Assembly (NCBI RefSeq): GCF_000419685.1
Contig: NZ_ATTM01000003.1
Coordinates: 124,846 to 188,845, forward strand
DNA from: Flavobacterium antarcticum DSM 19726
GTDB taxonomy: Bacteria > Bacteroidota > Bacteroidia > Flavobacteriales > Flavobacteriaceae
DNA: 64,000 bases
Direction: 5' to 3'
This document shows positions 45,502 to 54,416 of the stretch, piece by piece. The notes beneath the pieces were generated by a model. The model was given only the letters and a program-made list of their open reading frames with translations, had not been told where the DNA came from and did no database searches. Position 1 is the first letter of the stretch; every line of letters starts with the position of its first letter. The position numbers were made by a program, and so were the translations under genes.

Positions 45502-46270
45502 CGGCTTCTATTTTTTGGGTAATACTGATAAAATCTTCGACACTCAATTGTTCCGGACGAAGATCAAAAATTTTATCTTGACGCAATTCATCTGAAAGCT
45601 CCATGGATTTCAAACTATTACGCAACGTTTTTCTTCTTTGTTGAAATCCTGTTTTAACGACTCTAAAAAACATCTTTTCGCTACAAGGCAACGAGAAGTC
45701 TTCCTTTCTTGTCAATCGCAAAACACCTGATTTCACTTTTGGTGGCGGAATAAATACATGTTCGTCCACCGTGAATAAATATTCGGCGGTATAAAAAGCT
45801 TGAACTAAAACCGAAAGAATTCCGTACGCTTTTGTTCCCTTTTTCTCACAAATTCGTTGTGCAACTTCCTTTTGAAACATACCTGAAAACTCAGGAATCT
45901 GATTTCTTAATTCTAATGCTTTAAACACAATTTGCGTCGAAATATTGTAGGGAAAGTTACCAATAATAGCAAACTGCTTTCCTTCAAAAACTTCGTTGAT
46001 ATCGTAACGCAAGAAATCTTTTGCAATGATTTTTCCATGTAATTTTGGATAATGTGCTTCCAAATATTCGACAGATTCATTGTCAATTTCGACCACATAA
46101 GTTGTTACAGGTTTTTCGAGTAAATATTTAGTCAAAACACCCATTCCTGGACCAATTTCCAAAATATCTTCGTAGCCTTTTAACAACAACGTGTCGGCTA
46201 TATTTTTGGCAACTTCTTCATCTTTAAGAAAGTGTTGTCCGAGGTGTTTTTTTGCTTTTACTTTTTCCAT
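45491..46270 (-). CDS. rsmA: 16S rRNA (adenine1518-N6/adenine1519-N6)-dimethyltransferase
   Basis: Dimethylates the two adenines near the 3' end of 16S rRNA using SAM; 259 residues, normal for RsmA/KsgA. N-terminal [14 protein letters not shown] is the family opening; SAM-binding [15 protein letters not shown], catalytic motif [10 protein letters not shown], and [14 protein letters not shown] are present. Start ATG at 46270. Overlaps mgtE by 11 bases, implying cotranscription, an arrangement seen in flavobacteria to my knowledge. Confidence 0.97.
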   Translation of the reverse strand: MEKVKAKKHLGQHFLKDEEVAKNIADTLLLKGYEDILEIGPGMGVLTKYLLEKPVTTYVVEIDNESVEYLEAHYPKLHGKIIAKDFLRYDINEVFEGKQFAIIGNFPYNISTQIVFKALELRNQIPEFSGMFQKEVAQRICEKKGTKAYGILSVLVQAFYTAEYLFTVDEHVFIPPPKVKSGVLRLTRKEDFSLPCSEKMFFRVVKTGFQQRRKTLRNSLKSMELSDELRQDKIFDLRPEQLSVEDFISITQKIEADAV

Positions 46271-46289
46271 TTTGTCTGTTTAAAATTTC

Positions 46290-46307
46290 ACACAGATTTC
46301 ACTAATT
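46290..46307. repeat. ACACAGATT-type intergenic repeat, copy 2
   Basis: ACACAGATTTCACTAATT, then AGCACAGATTGAAA, an internal second CACAGATT. Lies between rsmA and the DUF4286 gene. Confidence 0.5.
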
Positions 46308-46361
46308 AGCACAGATTGAAAATTTCTAAAAGTCTAATTCGTTTTGGTGAATTTTATTTTT

Positions 46362-46673
46362 TTAATGTTCTGAAATAAATTCTAATTCAGTTCGAAATGC
46401 CAACATTTTGTCGCCAAAAAGTCCGTGTCCTTCATCCCTTAATCTCGGAGCGTCTTCTTGATAATAGCGTTCCAAAGTTTCCTTTGAATCCGTCACATAT
46501 TGAATCGAATACGTAATTCCACCCATATCTTCTTCTACCAAAACTTTAACCATTCGTGCTGTGGAGAATTTTCCAGTAGCTAATACGTCGCCGATGTGTT
46601 TCTCCTGCATCCACTTCATCCATTGGTCGTGAACACTTTCGTGGATATTTACAGTTACATTATATATAATCAT
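46362..46673 (-). CDS. DUF4286 family protein
   Basis: A 103-residue cytoplasmic protein matching the DUF4286 family (MIIYNVTVNIHESVHDQWM..., MGGITYSIQYVT). The fold suggests a ferredoxin-like alpha/beta dimer related to EthD/antibiotic monooxygenase-like proteins; the function is unknown. It lies 41 bases downstream of the TPR gene on the same strand. Confidence 0.85.
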   Translation of the reverse strand: MIIYNVTVNIHESVHDQWMKWMQEKHIGDVLATGKFSTARMVKVLVEEDMGGITYSIQYVTDSKETLERYYQEDAPRLRDEGHGLFGDKMLAFRTELEFISEH

Positions 46674-46714
46674 TTGATTTGTGAATTTAGATTTAAGAAT
46701 TAGGATTTAGGAAT

Positions 46715-48493
46715 TTATAAATTATTGTCTCCTCGGATTTCGCGGAATTTTCTTCGGGCTTCAATAAAGTAGATACTATCTTGATGGTTGAAAATCATTT
46801 TTTCGTACAATGGTTTTGCCAATTCGGGTTGTTTCAACTTCTCGTCATAAATTTCTGCAGAGAAGAATAACGCTTCGTCCACGTAAATTCCATCCGAATG
46901 TGCGTCAATAATATTTTTGTATAAACGCAAAGCCTCGTTATAATTGCCTAATTTCTCGTTGATTTTTCCCATTCGCAACAAAGTTACGGCTTCAATTTCG
47001 TCTCCTTTGTGTTCGGTTAAAATTTTTGCAAATTGGGCTAATGCCAAATCGTTTTTATTCTGGTACATCAAGTAATCTCCTCGCGCAAATTTCTTCAATG
47101 CGACTTGAGTAGAATCGGCAACGGTGTTGTCGTTTATAAGTAGAAAATATTCCATCGCATCATTTGCAATCAATTGTGTCGATGCTGATTTTAGTATTTT
47201 AAACTGACTTTGAGCCCACTGAAAATCACCTTGAAAATAACTTGTTTTGGCAACTTTCAAACTTGCTTCGTGTCCAATTTGGTCGTTTTTTAAATCGTCT
47301 TCAATTTGTGAATAGTAAATCAACGCTTGATTGTATTGCTCTTGCAAAAGCAAAATATCGGCCAATTGCATTTTTAATTCAGCCTTCTGGTATTCGTTCA
47401 GTTGAAATTTTAAAGCATTTTTCAACACTTCTTTTCCGTTTTCTGGTTCATTTAAATTGAAAGCAAAAAACTCCGCTTGCAATTCTTGTAATGAAATGGT
47501 GAATGGGCTTACACCAAATTTTTTCAGTGCAAGTTCTAAATCGGTTTTGATTGCTGGATATTCTTTTGGAGTTGATTTCTCGATTCGATTTCGCAGTAAA
47601 AATGTATTCGAAAATATCTGCAAATCTAGATTCTGCGTGTTTTCTAAAACGAAATTAATAATGTTTACGGCGTCTTCGTCCTGGTCCTCTTCAATGACTA
47701 ATTCGGCTAAACCAACGATGTTTGAAAATGATTCGGGTTCTCTTTTATAAATTGCTTTTTCTTGAATAAATGCTTTTCCATATTCTTTTTGTTGGACAAA
47801 AAACCAACTCAAAAATTGGTTCCAGTAAATATCTTGACTTTTTTGAGTTTTTAAAATCAAGGCTTTTCGTAAACTATCTGGAAAAGAAGTTTCACTTTCA
47901 TCTGTCATAAATCTTGACAAATAATTCTGAATGTAAATCGTAGATTGTGGACGTTGTTCGCCTTCTTCTAAAAACTTTTCAATCATCAAATCTACTTTTC
48001 CTTGTTGGCCATACAAAACCGCCATTTGCTGATTAAAGCTAAACTTTGGTTCCAAAGTCAACGCTAAATTATAGGCTTTCAAAGCATAATCTAACATTGA
48101 TTTCTTTTCGAAATTAGCAGCAAGTGCATAAACATGCGATGGATTTTCGTTTATCTTTTCAATTGCTTGCTCAAAAAGTTTCGACGCATTTTTTTCGTCT
48201 TTTTGCAATTGATAATTGTAACCTAATTCAATTAAGAGATTCGGTTGTTTGTATTTATCTAATCGTTGCTGGATTAAAGTTTGTGCTTTATCAAACTGCG
48301 ATAATTCTTGGTAGCAATCGACTGTTCGCTGAAAATAATTAGAATTTCCAGGTTGTTTAGCGAGTAACTCTTCGTAAGAAACCAAGGCTTTTTCGAAATC
48401 ACCTTTTTCAAAATAATTCGCTGCTAATTGTTCGTTTTGGGCGAAAGCCGAAAACGTCAGTAACAATAAAAGTGTGGCGAAAAAATTTCTCAT
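46715..48493 (-). CDS. TPR-repeat secreted protein
   Basis: A 592-residue protein with a signal peptide (cleavage about AFAQ, residue 19). The whole mature part is made of tetratricopeptide-like helical pairs, e.g. AANYFEKGDFEKALVSYEEL and MGKINEKLGNYNEALRLYKNI. TPR scaffolds mediate protein-protein contacts in the periplasm; the partners are unknown. An 11-bp inverted repeat lies 17 bases upstream of the start. Located between serS and the DUF4286 gene. Confidence 0.88.
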   Translation of the reverse strand: MRNFFATLLLLLTFSAFAQNEQLAANYFEKGDFEKALVSYEELLAKQPGNSNYFQRTVDCYQELSQFDKAQTLIQQRLDKYKQPNLLIELGYNYQLQKDEKNASKLFEQAIEKINENPSHVYALAANFEKKSMLDYALKAYNLALTLEPKFSFNQQMAVLYGQQGKVDLMIEKFLEEGEQRPQSTIYIQNYLSRFMTDESETSFPDSLRKALILKTQKSQDIYWNQFLSWFFVQQKEYGKAFIQEKAIYKREPESFSNIVGLAELVIEEDQDEDAVNIINFVLENTQNLDLQIFSNTFLLRNRIEKSTPKEYPAIKTDLELALKKFGVSPFTISLQELQAEFFAFNLNEPENGKEVLKNALKFQLNEYQKAELKMQLADILLLQEQYNQALIYYSQIEDDLKNDQIGHEASLKVAKTSYFQGDFQWAQSQFKILKSASTQLIANDAMEYFLLINDNTVADSTQVALKKFARGDYLMYQNKNDLALAQFAKILTEHKGDEIEAVTLLRMGKINEKLGNYNEALRLYKNIIDAHSDGIYVDEALFFSAEIYDEKLKQPELAKPLYEKMIFNHQDSIYFIEARRKFREIRGDNNL

Positions 48494-48503
48494 AAGTGGT
48501 AAA

Positions 48504-48543
48504 AAGCAAAAAAAGTACTATTTGTTGAAAAGTAGTACTTTTT
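48504..48543 (-). terminator. Hairpin between serS and the TPR gene, possible serS terminator
   Basis: Perfect 11-bp arms AAAAAGTACTA (48510-48520) and TAGTACTTTTT (48533-48543), 12-base loop. On the minus strand the hairpin runs into T7. Its closeness to the TPR start also permits an operator role. Confidence 0.55.
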
Positions 48544-48623
48544 AAAATTTTATAGGGCAAAAGTTACGTTAAAATTTGAAGACGGTTTCAGTTGAAAGTT
48601 CACTTTAATTTGTTACGATAAAT

Positions 48624-48693
48624 GTCTCGCAAAGGCGCCAAGACGCAAAGAAAACAAATTGTGCTTTGCGGCTTTGCTCCCGAATGTTCGGGA
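48624..48693. repeat. CGCAAAG-rich intergenic repeat with hairpins
   Basis: Octamer-like units CGCAAAGG, CGCCAAGA, CGCAAAGA, then CTTTGCG in reverse orientation, then a hairpin TCCCGA-ATGT-TCGGGA (48678-48693). Gene-free gap 48494-48744. More GC-rich than the surroundings; a dispersed repeat of a type common in Bacteroidota intergenic DNA. Confidence 0.55.
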
Positions 48694-48744
48694 TTGTGAG
48701 CTAAAAATTATTGAATTAAAAATTAATAATTAGAAACTCTAGTA

Positions 48745-50016
48745 TTAATCTATAATATCAAATCCCGTATATTTTCTCAATACTTCAGGAATCACAATTC
48801 CTTCTGGCGTTTGATAATTTTCTAAAATTCCCGCTAAAACTCTTGGCAATGCTAATGAACTTCCGTTTAAAGTATGTGCCAATTGTGTTTTCCCATTTTC
48901 ATCACGGTAACGCAATTTTAATCGGTTTGCTTGAAACGTTTCGAAGTTAGAAACGGAACTGATTTCCAACCAGCGTTCTTGAGCAGTTGAATACACTTCA
49001 AAATCATATGTCAACGAAGATGTGAAACCCATATCGCCGCCACAAAGACGTAAAATTCGATACGGTAATTTTAATTCTTGCAAAATACCTTTCACGTGTT
49101 CTACCATTCCGTCTAAAGCTTTATACGAATTATCTGGATGTTCGATGCGTACGATTTCTACTTTGTCAAATTGGTGCAAACGATTCAAACCACGAACGTG
49201 AGCGCCATAAGAACCTGCTTCACGGCGAAAACATGGCGTGTAAGCGGTGTTTAAAATTGGCAAATCACTTTCGTTTAAAATCACATCCCGGTACATGTTT
49301 GTTACTGGAACTTCAGCAGTTGGAATCAAGTATAAATCATCAACAGTTGAATGATACATTTGTCCTTCTTTGTCTGGTAATTGTCCTGTTCCGTAACCTG
49401 AAGCTTCATTCACTAAATGCGGAACTTGCACTTCATTGTAACCTGCAGCCGTGTTTTTATCTAAGAAATAATTAATTAATGCACGTTGCAATTTGGCTCC
49501 TTTGCCTTTGTAAACTGGGAAACCTGCACCTGTAATCTTATTTCCCAATTCGAAATCAATGATGTCGTATTTTTTCACCAAATCCCAATGAGGTTGCGCA
49601 TTTTCATGCAATTTTGGAATTTCTCCTTCTTGAAAAGCAGTTACGTTATCTTCAGGCGTTTTTCCTTCTGGAACTAAATCGCAAGGGAGATTTGGTAACG
49701 TGTAAAGTTTTTGCAACAATTCTTCAGCTAAAGCATCTGCTTTTTCGCCTAAATCCTTGCTTTTTTCTTTCAAAGAAACCGTTTTTAATTTTAGAATTTC
49801 AGCTTTAGATTTCTCTCCTGATTTCATCAAATCTCCAATTTCTTTGGACAATTTATTAGATTCCGCCAAGGTATTATCCAATTCCACTTGTGTTGCGCGA
49901 CGGTTTTCGTCTAGCGCCACCACTTCTTCAACCGTACTGGTTGCATCCATATTTCTTTTGGCCAAAGCCTGAATTACTTTTGCTTGATTTTCTCTAATAA
50001 ATGCGATCTGTAACAT
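48745..50016 (-). CDS. serS: Serine--tRNA ligase
   Basis: Class II synthetase charging tRNA-Ser; 423 residues. The N-terminal long coiled-coil arm (about 30-100: VELDNTLAESNKLSKEIGDLM) is the SerRS hallmark. The catalytic core has CFRREAGSYGAHVRGLNRLHQFDKVE (motif 2), TSSLTYDFEVYSTAQERWLEISSVSN, and motif 3 NGSSLALPRVLAGILEN. Start ATG at 50016, with a TATATTTG promoter box 22 bases upstream. Divergent from the M1 peptidase gene. Confidence 0.97.
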   Translation of the reverse strand: MLQIAFIRENQAKVIQALAKRNMDATSTVEEVVALDENRRATQVELDNTLAESNKLSKEIGDLMKSGEKSKAEILKLKTVSLKEKSKDLGEKADALAEELLQKLYTLPNLPCDLVPEGKTPEDNVTAFQEGEIPKLHENAQPHWDLVKKYDIIDFELGNKITGAGFPVYKGKGAKLQRALINYFLDKNTAAGYNEVQVPHLVNEASGYGTGQLPDKEGQMYHSTVDDLYLIPTAEVPVTNMYRDVILNESDLPILNTAYTPCFRREAGSYGAHVRGLNRLHQFDKVEIVRIEHPDNSYKALDGMVEHVKGILQELKLPYRILRLCGGDMGFTSSLTYDFEVYSTAQERWLEISSVSNFETFQANRLKLRYRDENGKTQLAHTLNGSSLALPRVLAGILENYQTPEGIVIPEVLRKYTGFDIID

Positions 50017-50038
50017 ATCTTGATTTTTTATACGAACG

Positions 50039-50046
50039 CAAATATA
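50039..50046 (-). promoter_or_regulatory. -7 box (TATATTTG) for serS
   Basis: Minus-strand TATATTTG followed by CGTT, 22 bases before the serS ATG. Confidence 0.6.
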
Positions 50047-50074
50047 ATTAGATAATTTGACAATGCAACGACCT

Positions 50075-50122
50075 AAAGATAGAAAGACTTAAAGATTCAA
50101 AGACACAAAAATCGAAAGATCG
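50075..50122. repeat. Six tandem octamers AAAGAYNN between divergent promoters
   Basis: Units AAAGATAG, AAAGACTT, AAAGATTC, AAAGACAC, AAAAATCG, AAAGATCG in strict 8-base register. It lies between the serS box (50039-50046) and the M1 promoter (50148-50177). Confidence 0.75.
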
Positions 50123-50147
50123 AGCCGTTAAAAGTTTCGATATTGCG

Positions 50148-50177
50148 TTGAAATCTAGTGCCATAATATTATATTTG
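50148..50177 (+). promoter_or_regulatory. Bacteroidetes promoter for the M1 aminopeptidase gene
   Basis: TTG (50148-50150), 19-base spacer, TATATTTG (50170-50177). A near-ideal TTG/TAnnTTTG pair. The frame is open through it, so it proves that the coding start is downstream at 50259. Confidence 0.75.
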
Positions 50178-50258
50178 ACTTTTATTTTTCAGGAGATAAA
50201 AATACGACGACATTTAAAGATAGATTTTCGCTGCGTAAATAATGAACCAGTACATTTT

Positions 50259-52187
50259 ATGAAAAAAATATTCGCATTCGCCTTGATGGCATTTTTTACT
50301 ACTACTTTTGCACAAACCACTCCGGATTTACTGCATAAAATTGCTGAAGCAGAAATGAAATCAGCGTCGGCAACGATGAATTTTGCCGTAAATCCAAACA
50401 CTTTGAATTACGATATTACCTATCAGAAGTTAGAATTTGCTGTAGATCCTGCGGTTTATTTCATCAACGGAAAAGTGACTACAACATTTAAAGCTTTGAG
50501 TTCAATGTCGACTGTAACCTTTGATTTAACGAATGACTTGACTGTGAGTTCAGTGAAGCAAAACAATGTACCACTTACTTTTTCACAATCAGACGATCAA
50601 CTACAAATTACATTACAAAACACTTTAGCAGAAGACACTTTAGCAGAAGGCACTTTAGCAACTGTAGAAATTATTTACTCAGGAGCTCCATCTACTACCG
50701 AACAGGCTTTTACGACTTCTACACACGCAAATATTCCTGTTTTGTATACACTTTCTGAACCTTATGGCGCCAGAGACTGGTGGCCTTGTAAACAAGATAT
50801 GAACGATAAAACGGATTCTATTGATATCTATATTACAGCTCCAAGTCAATATGTGAGTGTCGCAAATGGATTAGAACTTTCACAAATCACTAATTTGGAT
50901 GGAACAAAAACGACGCATTTTTCACACGGTTATCCTATTCCGGCTTATTTAGTTGCAATTGCCGTGACCAATTACCAAATTCTCACACAAACAGCAGGAA
51001 CAGCTCCAAATACATTTCCTATTGTAAATTACTTGTATCCTGAAAATTTTGCTTCTGCATCAAACAGCGTCGCGGTTACTTTACCAATTATGAATTTGTT
51101 TGAAACCTTATTTGAAACCTATCCGTATGCAGATGAAAAATACGGCCATGCTCAATTTGGTTGGGGTGGTGGAATGGAACACACGACGGTTTCATTTATG
51201 GGAAGTTTTGAGCGTGAATTAATTGCACATGAATTGGGACACCAATGGTTTGGCGACAAAATTACTTGTGGTTCTTGGAACGACATCTGGTTAAATGAAG
51301 GATTTGCCAATTATATGTACGGCTTAGTTGTTGAAAATTTAGATGGAAACAATCAATTTCGAAGTTGGAAAAATTCATTAATTTCAAATATTACTTCACA
51401 AAACGGCGGTTCGGTTTATGTACCTGAATCCCAAATTTCAAGTGTTAACCGGATTTTTAGTAGTCGATTGACGTATAATAAAGGAGCGATGGTGGTGCAT
51501 ATGCTTCGATTCAAATTAGGCGATACCAATTTCTTTCAAGGTGTAAAAAACTATTTAGCGGATACAGATTTGGCTTATGGATATGCCGAAACATCTGATT
51601 TAAAAGCACATTTAGAAACAGTTTCTGGATTGAGTTTGACAGAATTCTTTGACGATTGGATTTACGGACAAGGATATCCAAGTTACCAATTTCAAGTTGC
51701 AAATTTAACAAACAACCAAGTCAAGATTACGGTGAATCAAACCCAGTCGCATTCATCCGTTTCGTTTTTTGAAATGCCCGTTCCTCTTCGTCTGATTGGA
51801 GCAAATGGTCAGCAATTAGATGTTATTTTGAACAACATAAACAACAATCAAAGTTTTATTGAAAGTGTTCCTTTCACAGTTACCTCAGCGATTTTTGATC
51901 CTGAAAAACAATTGATTTCAAAAAATAATCAAGTCACTTTAGATACCATTCAAGTGGAACTGAACTCTATCATGCGGCTGTATCCAAATCCAACTTCTTC
52001 CTTATTGAAATTACAACTACCAAATGATGTGAAAATTGAAAAAGTGCTTTTTTACAATACATTAGGTCAGATTATTTCGACTTCAACCGCGACTTCTTGG
52101 GATGTAAGTGGTTTTGCAAACGGCGTTTATTACCTAAAGGTTTTTAACACTTCGGGAACAAAAACATTTACGTTTATTAAAGCGTAA
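50259..52187 (+). CDS. M1 family aminopeptidase with type IX secretion sorting domain
   Basis: A 642-residue secreted zinc metallopeptidase. The signal peptide (cleavage about TFAQ, residue 19) and the promoter at 50148-50177 both point to ATG 50259, not to the longer frame from 50148. Zinc ligands are HELGH (His324, His328) and Glu347 in NEGFANYM, and the substrate loop is WGGGMEH (residues 302-308), a GAMEN variant. A C-terminal T9SS type-A sorting domain (about 572-642, RLYPNPTSS, YNTLGQII, ANGVYYLKVFNTSG) predicts export by the type IX system to the surface or medium. A 15-bp coding tandem repeat lies near residues 122-134. Confidence 0.93.
   Translation: MKKIFAFALMAFFTTTFAQTTPDLLHKIAEAEMKSASATMNFAVNPNTLNYDITYQKLEFAVDPAVYFINGKVTTTFKALSSMSTVTFDLTNDLTVSSVKQNNVPLTFSQSDDQLQITLQNTLAEDTLAEGTLATVEIIYSGAPSTTEQAFTTSTHANIPVLYTLSEPYGARDWWPCKQDMNDKTDSIDIYITAPSQYVSVANGLELSQITNLDGTKTTHFSHGYPIPAYLVAIAVTNYQILTQTAGTAPNTFPIVNYLYPENFASASNSVAVTLPIMNLFETLFETYPYADEKYGHAQFGWGGGMEHTTVSFMGSFERELIAHELGHQWFGDKITCGSWNDIWLNEGFANYMYGLVVENLDGNNQFRSWKNSLISNITSQNGGSVYVPESQISSVNRIFSSRLTYNKGAMVVHMLRFKLGDTNFFQGVKNYLADTDLAYGYAETSDLKAHLETVSGLSLTEFFDDWIYGQGYPSYQFQVANLTNNQVKITVNQTQSHSSVSFFEMPVPLRLIGANGQQLDVILNNINNNQSFIESVPFTVTSAIFDPEKQLISKNNQVTLDTIQVELNSIMRLYPNPTSSLLKLQLPNDVKIEKVLFYNTLGQIISTSTATSWDVSGFANGVYYLKVFNTSGTKTFTFIKA
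50621..50660 (+). repeat. 15-bp coding tandem repeat in the M1 gene
   Basis: Units CACTTTAGCAGAAGA and CACTTTAGCAGAAGG plus a partial third, encoding TLAED-TLAEG-TLAT. In-frame, so slippage would change length by five residues. Confidence 0.7.
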
Positions 52188-52250
52188 AACTATTAACAAA
52201 CATTTAAAACACCTGCAAAACTAATAGTGTGGAAATAAACTAGAAAACGT

Positions 52251-52258
52251 TACTTTTG
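52251..52258 (+). promoter_or_regulatory. -7 box (TACTTTTG) for rseP
   Basis: TACTTTTG followed by TGCG, 29 bases before ATG 52288. It overlaps the GTG at 52258 that would be an alternative earlier start and argues against it. Confidence 0.6.
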
Positions 52259-52287
52259 TGCGTTATTTAGAAATTTTAAATTTAAAA

Positions 52288-53634
52288 ATGGAATTACTTA
52301 TTAAGCTTTCTCAATTTTTATTGAGCTTATCTTTACTAATTGTTTTACACGAATTAGGACATTTTATACCCGCCAAATTATTCAAAACGAGAGTCGAAAA
52401 ATTTTATTTGTTTTTTGATGTGAAATTTGCACTTTTGAAGAAGAAAATTGGTGGAACAGAATACGGAATTGGTTGGCTACCGCTTGGTGGTTACGTGAAA
52501 ATTTCCGGTATGATTGACGAAAGTATGGATACCGAAGCGATGGCTTTACCTCCACAACCTTGGGAATTTCGTTCAAAACCGGCTTGGCAACGTTTAATTA
52601 TTATGTTAGGTGGTGTTACGGTCAATTTTATTTTAGCGTTCATTATTTATATTGGAATGGCTTGGGGTTACGGCGATTTATACATCAATAACAGCGATGT
52701 TAAAGACGGCGTTTGGATTAACAACCCAGTTGTAGAGAAAATCGGATTGAAAACGGGAGATAAAATTCTTGCTGTTGACGGCGAGGAAGTAAAGCAATTT
52801 CACGACTTGAATGCCAAATTATTCTTGGCACGAAAAGTGGAAATTGAAAGAAATGGCATAAAACAAACGGTTGATTTTCCTGTAAATTTTATCGATAAAA
52901 TGTTTCAGGGTGAAAAAGCACCAGTTGTAGAACTTCGAATTCCATTTATTGTTGTCAATCCCGAAGAAAACTCTGTAAATGCTGGAAAGGTTCAGGCAAA
53001 AGATATCATCGTAAATTTTAACGGAACGCCTGTAAAATATGCAGATGAAGTGTTAGCAGAAGTTGAAAATTTAAAAGGACAGACTGTTGCTGCAATTGTA
53101 AAACGTGATGGAAAGGAAATTCCGGTTCAACTTACCGTTACAGATAGCGCTAAAATGCAAATTATTTATGCAGGAAGAGTTGGCGCCAATAATTTAGAAA
53201 AATTAGGATTGTACCCAATCCAACGTCAACAATATAGTTTTGCGGAGTCTTTTGGAGTTGGAATTGAAAAAGGTGTAGACCAACTTTCAAGTTACGGCGG
53301 ACAGTTAAAAGCGATCTTCAATCCTAAAACAGGAGCTTACAAAGGTGTGGGTGGTTTTAAAGCCATTTTTGACATTTTCCCGGAACAATGGTCGTGGCAA
53401 ACTTTCTGGAGCATCACCGCTCTGTTATCGATTATGCTAGGTGTAATGAACCTTTTGCCGATTCCAGCATTAGATGGAGGTCATGTTTTATTTTTATTGT
53501 ATGAAATTATAAGTGGCAAAAAACCGTCTGACAAATTCTTAGAGAAAGCACAAGTTGTTGGTTTTGTTTTACTTATCACGCTTGTACTTTTTGCAAATGG
53601 AAACGATATTTACCGTGCGATAATCGGCAAGTAA
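52288..53634 (+). CDS. rseP: RIP metalloprotease RseP (site-2 protease)
   Basis: Intramembrane zinc protease that cleaves anti-sigma factors and remnant signal peptides; 448 residues. The first TM helix carries HELGH (His21, His25). Two PDZ domains (about 145-215 and 215-290) sit in the periplasm. The C-terminal LLPIPALDGGHVL provides the LDG zinc-ligand motif. Start ATG 52288 chosen over GTG 52258, because the promoter box covers the latter. The gene stands alone, with tRNA-Asn downstream. Confidence 0.96.
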   Translation: MELLIKLSQFLLSLSLLIVLHELGHFIPAKLFKTRVEKFYLFFDVKFALLKKKIGGTEYGIGWLPLGGYVKISGMIDESMDTEAMALPPQPWEFRSKPAWQRLIIMLGGVTVNFILAFIIYIGMAWGYGDLYINNSDVKDGVWINNPVVEKIGLKTGDKILAVDGEEVKQFHDLNAKLFLARKVEIERNGIKQTVDFPVNFIDKMFQGEKAPVVELRIPFIVVNPEENSVNAGKVQAKDIIVNFNGTPVKYADEVLAEVENLKGQTVAAIVKRDGKEIPVQLTVTDSAKMQIIYAGRVGANNLEKLGLYPIQRQQYSFAESFGVGIEKGVDQLSSYGGQLKAIFNPKTGAYKGVGGFKAIFDIFPEQWSWQTFWSITALLSIMLGVMNLLPIPALDGGHVLFLLYEIISGKKPSDKFLEKAQVVGFVLLITLVLFANGNDIYRAIIGK

Positions 53635-53662
53635 AAAAAATTAAAAATAGTTTGGTTATTAT

Positions 53663-53692
53663 TTGCAGAAACCAAATTTAGCCCTATATTTG
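53663..53692 (+). promoter_or_regulatory. Bacteroidetes promoter for tRNA-Asn
   Basis: TTG (53663-53665), 19-base spacer, TATATTTG (53685-53692), then about 25 bases to the tRNA 5' end. One of the best-spaced pairs in the window. Confidence 0.75.
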
Positions 53693-53717
53693 CACCGCTT
53701 TACAAGGCAATACGCCT

Positions 53718-53791
53718 TCCTCCTTAGCTCAGTTGGTTAGAGCATCTGACTGTTAATCAGAGGGTCCTTGGTTCGAGCCCAAGAGGGGGAG
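53718..53791 (+). tRNA. tRNA-Asn (anticodon GTT)
   Basis: 74 bases. The acceptor stem pairs TCCTCCT with AGGGGGA (one T-G pair), discriminator G. D-loop AGCTCAGTTGGTTAGAGC, anticodon stem TCTGA/TCAGA with loop CTGTTAA (GTT at 53752-53754), and T arm CTTGGTTCGAGCCCAAG. CCA is not encoded: CAC follows the discriminator. Decodes AAC/AAU. A single gene with its own promoter and a terminator at 53801. Confidence 0.97.
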
Positions 53792-53800
53792 CACAAAACG

Positions 53801-53830
53801 AAAGACGATCAGAAATGATCGTCTTTTTTG
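53801..53830 (+). terminator. Rho-independent terminator of tRNA-Asn
   Basis: Arms AAAGACGATCA and TGATCGTCTTT around GAAA, then T run. Ten bases past the tRNA. Confidence 0.9.
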
Positions 53831-54416
53831 TTTTATAGAAATTTGAAAAACTAATTTCTTTATCATTTAATACGATCCAGGAACTTCTAAAACGAATCCA
53901 ATTATCTAACATTCAAAAACTGGATCATTACTTATAAATTATATTATTTCATTATAAAGCAACTGGAAAATCTATTACGAATTTCCAATACAAATAAGAA
54001 GTAATAGAATATGATACTAAACAAGAAACTAAAGCGTTTTACGAGAACAATACGATTGCTTCGTTCACCACTATTCGCTAAAACTGTTTTAGCCCTTTCA
54101 AAACGAATTAAAAGCACACAATTATCAACTTTCACCACAACTCTATCGAAAGGAGATTATATTGGTAATTGGGAAATTATTGGAACTTAAAAAAATTTGT
54201 TGAATTGTTCACACTCGATTTACCGCTGTTTTGCGAGTAGATGCATAAAAAATCAATAGATAAATGCGTGGGTAGAAGATTTACGCAAGGAGAATACGAT
54301 TAAAATTATGTGCTAGAACTGAAACAGAAACATTCAGTAGCTTATAGTAGTGCTGAAACACAGTGTTATTCATCAAAACCAACTGATCCTTTAAAATACC
54401 AAGAAATACAAATTTA
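53831..54416. other. Gene-free stretch, possibly a decayed gene
   Basis: About 590 bases without an intact gene. Two stretches read like protein: 53998-54081 (plus) encodes EVIEYDTKQETKAFYENNTI and ends at a stop, and the frame from 54241 reads 20 codons, a TAA at 54301-54303, then 38 more codons to 54420. A 59-codon frame also lies at 54011-54190. None is recognisable, so a remnant is only one possibility; chance is another. Confidence 0.3.

Noticed and set aside
50148..50258. 37-codon N-terminal extension of the M1 peptidase
   Set aside because: The promoter lies within it, and the signal peptide begins at 50259.
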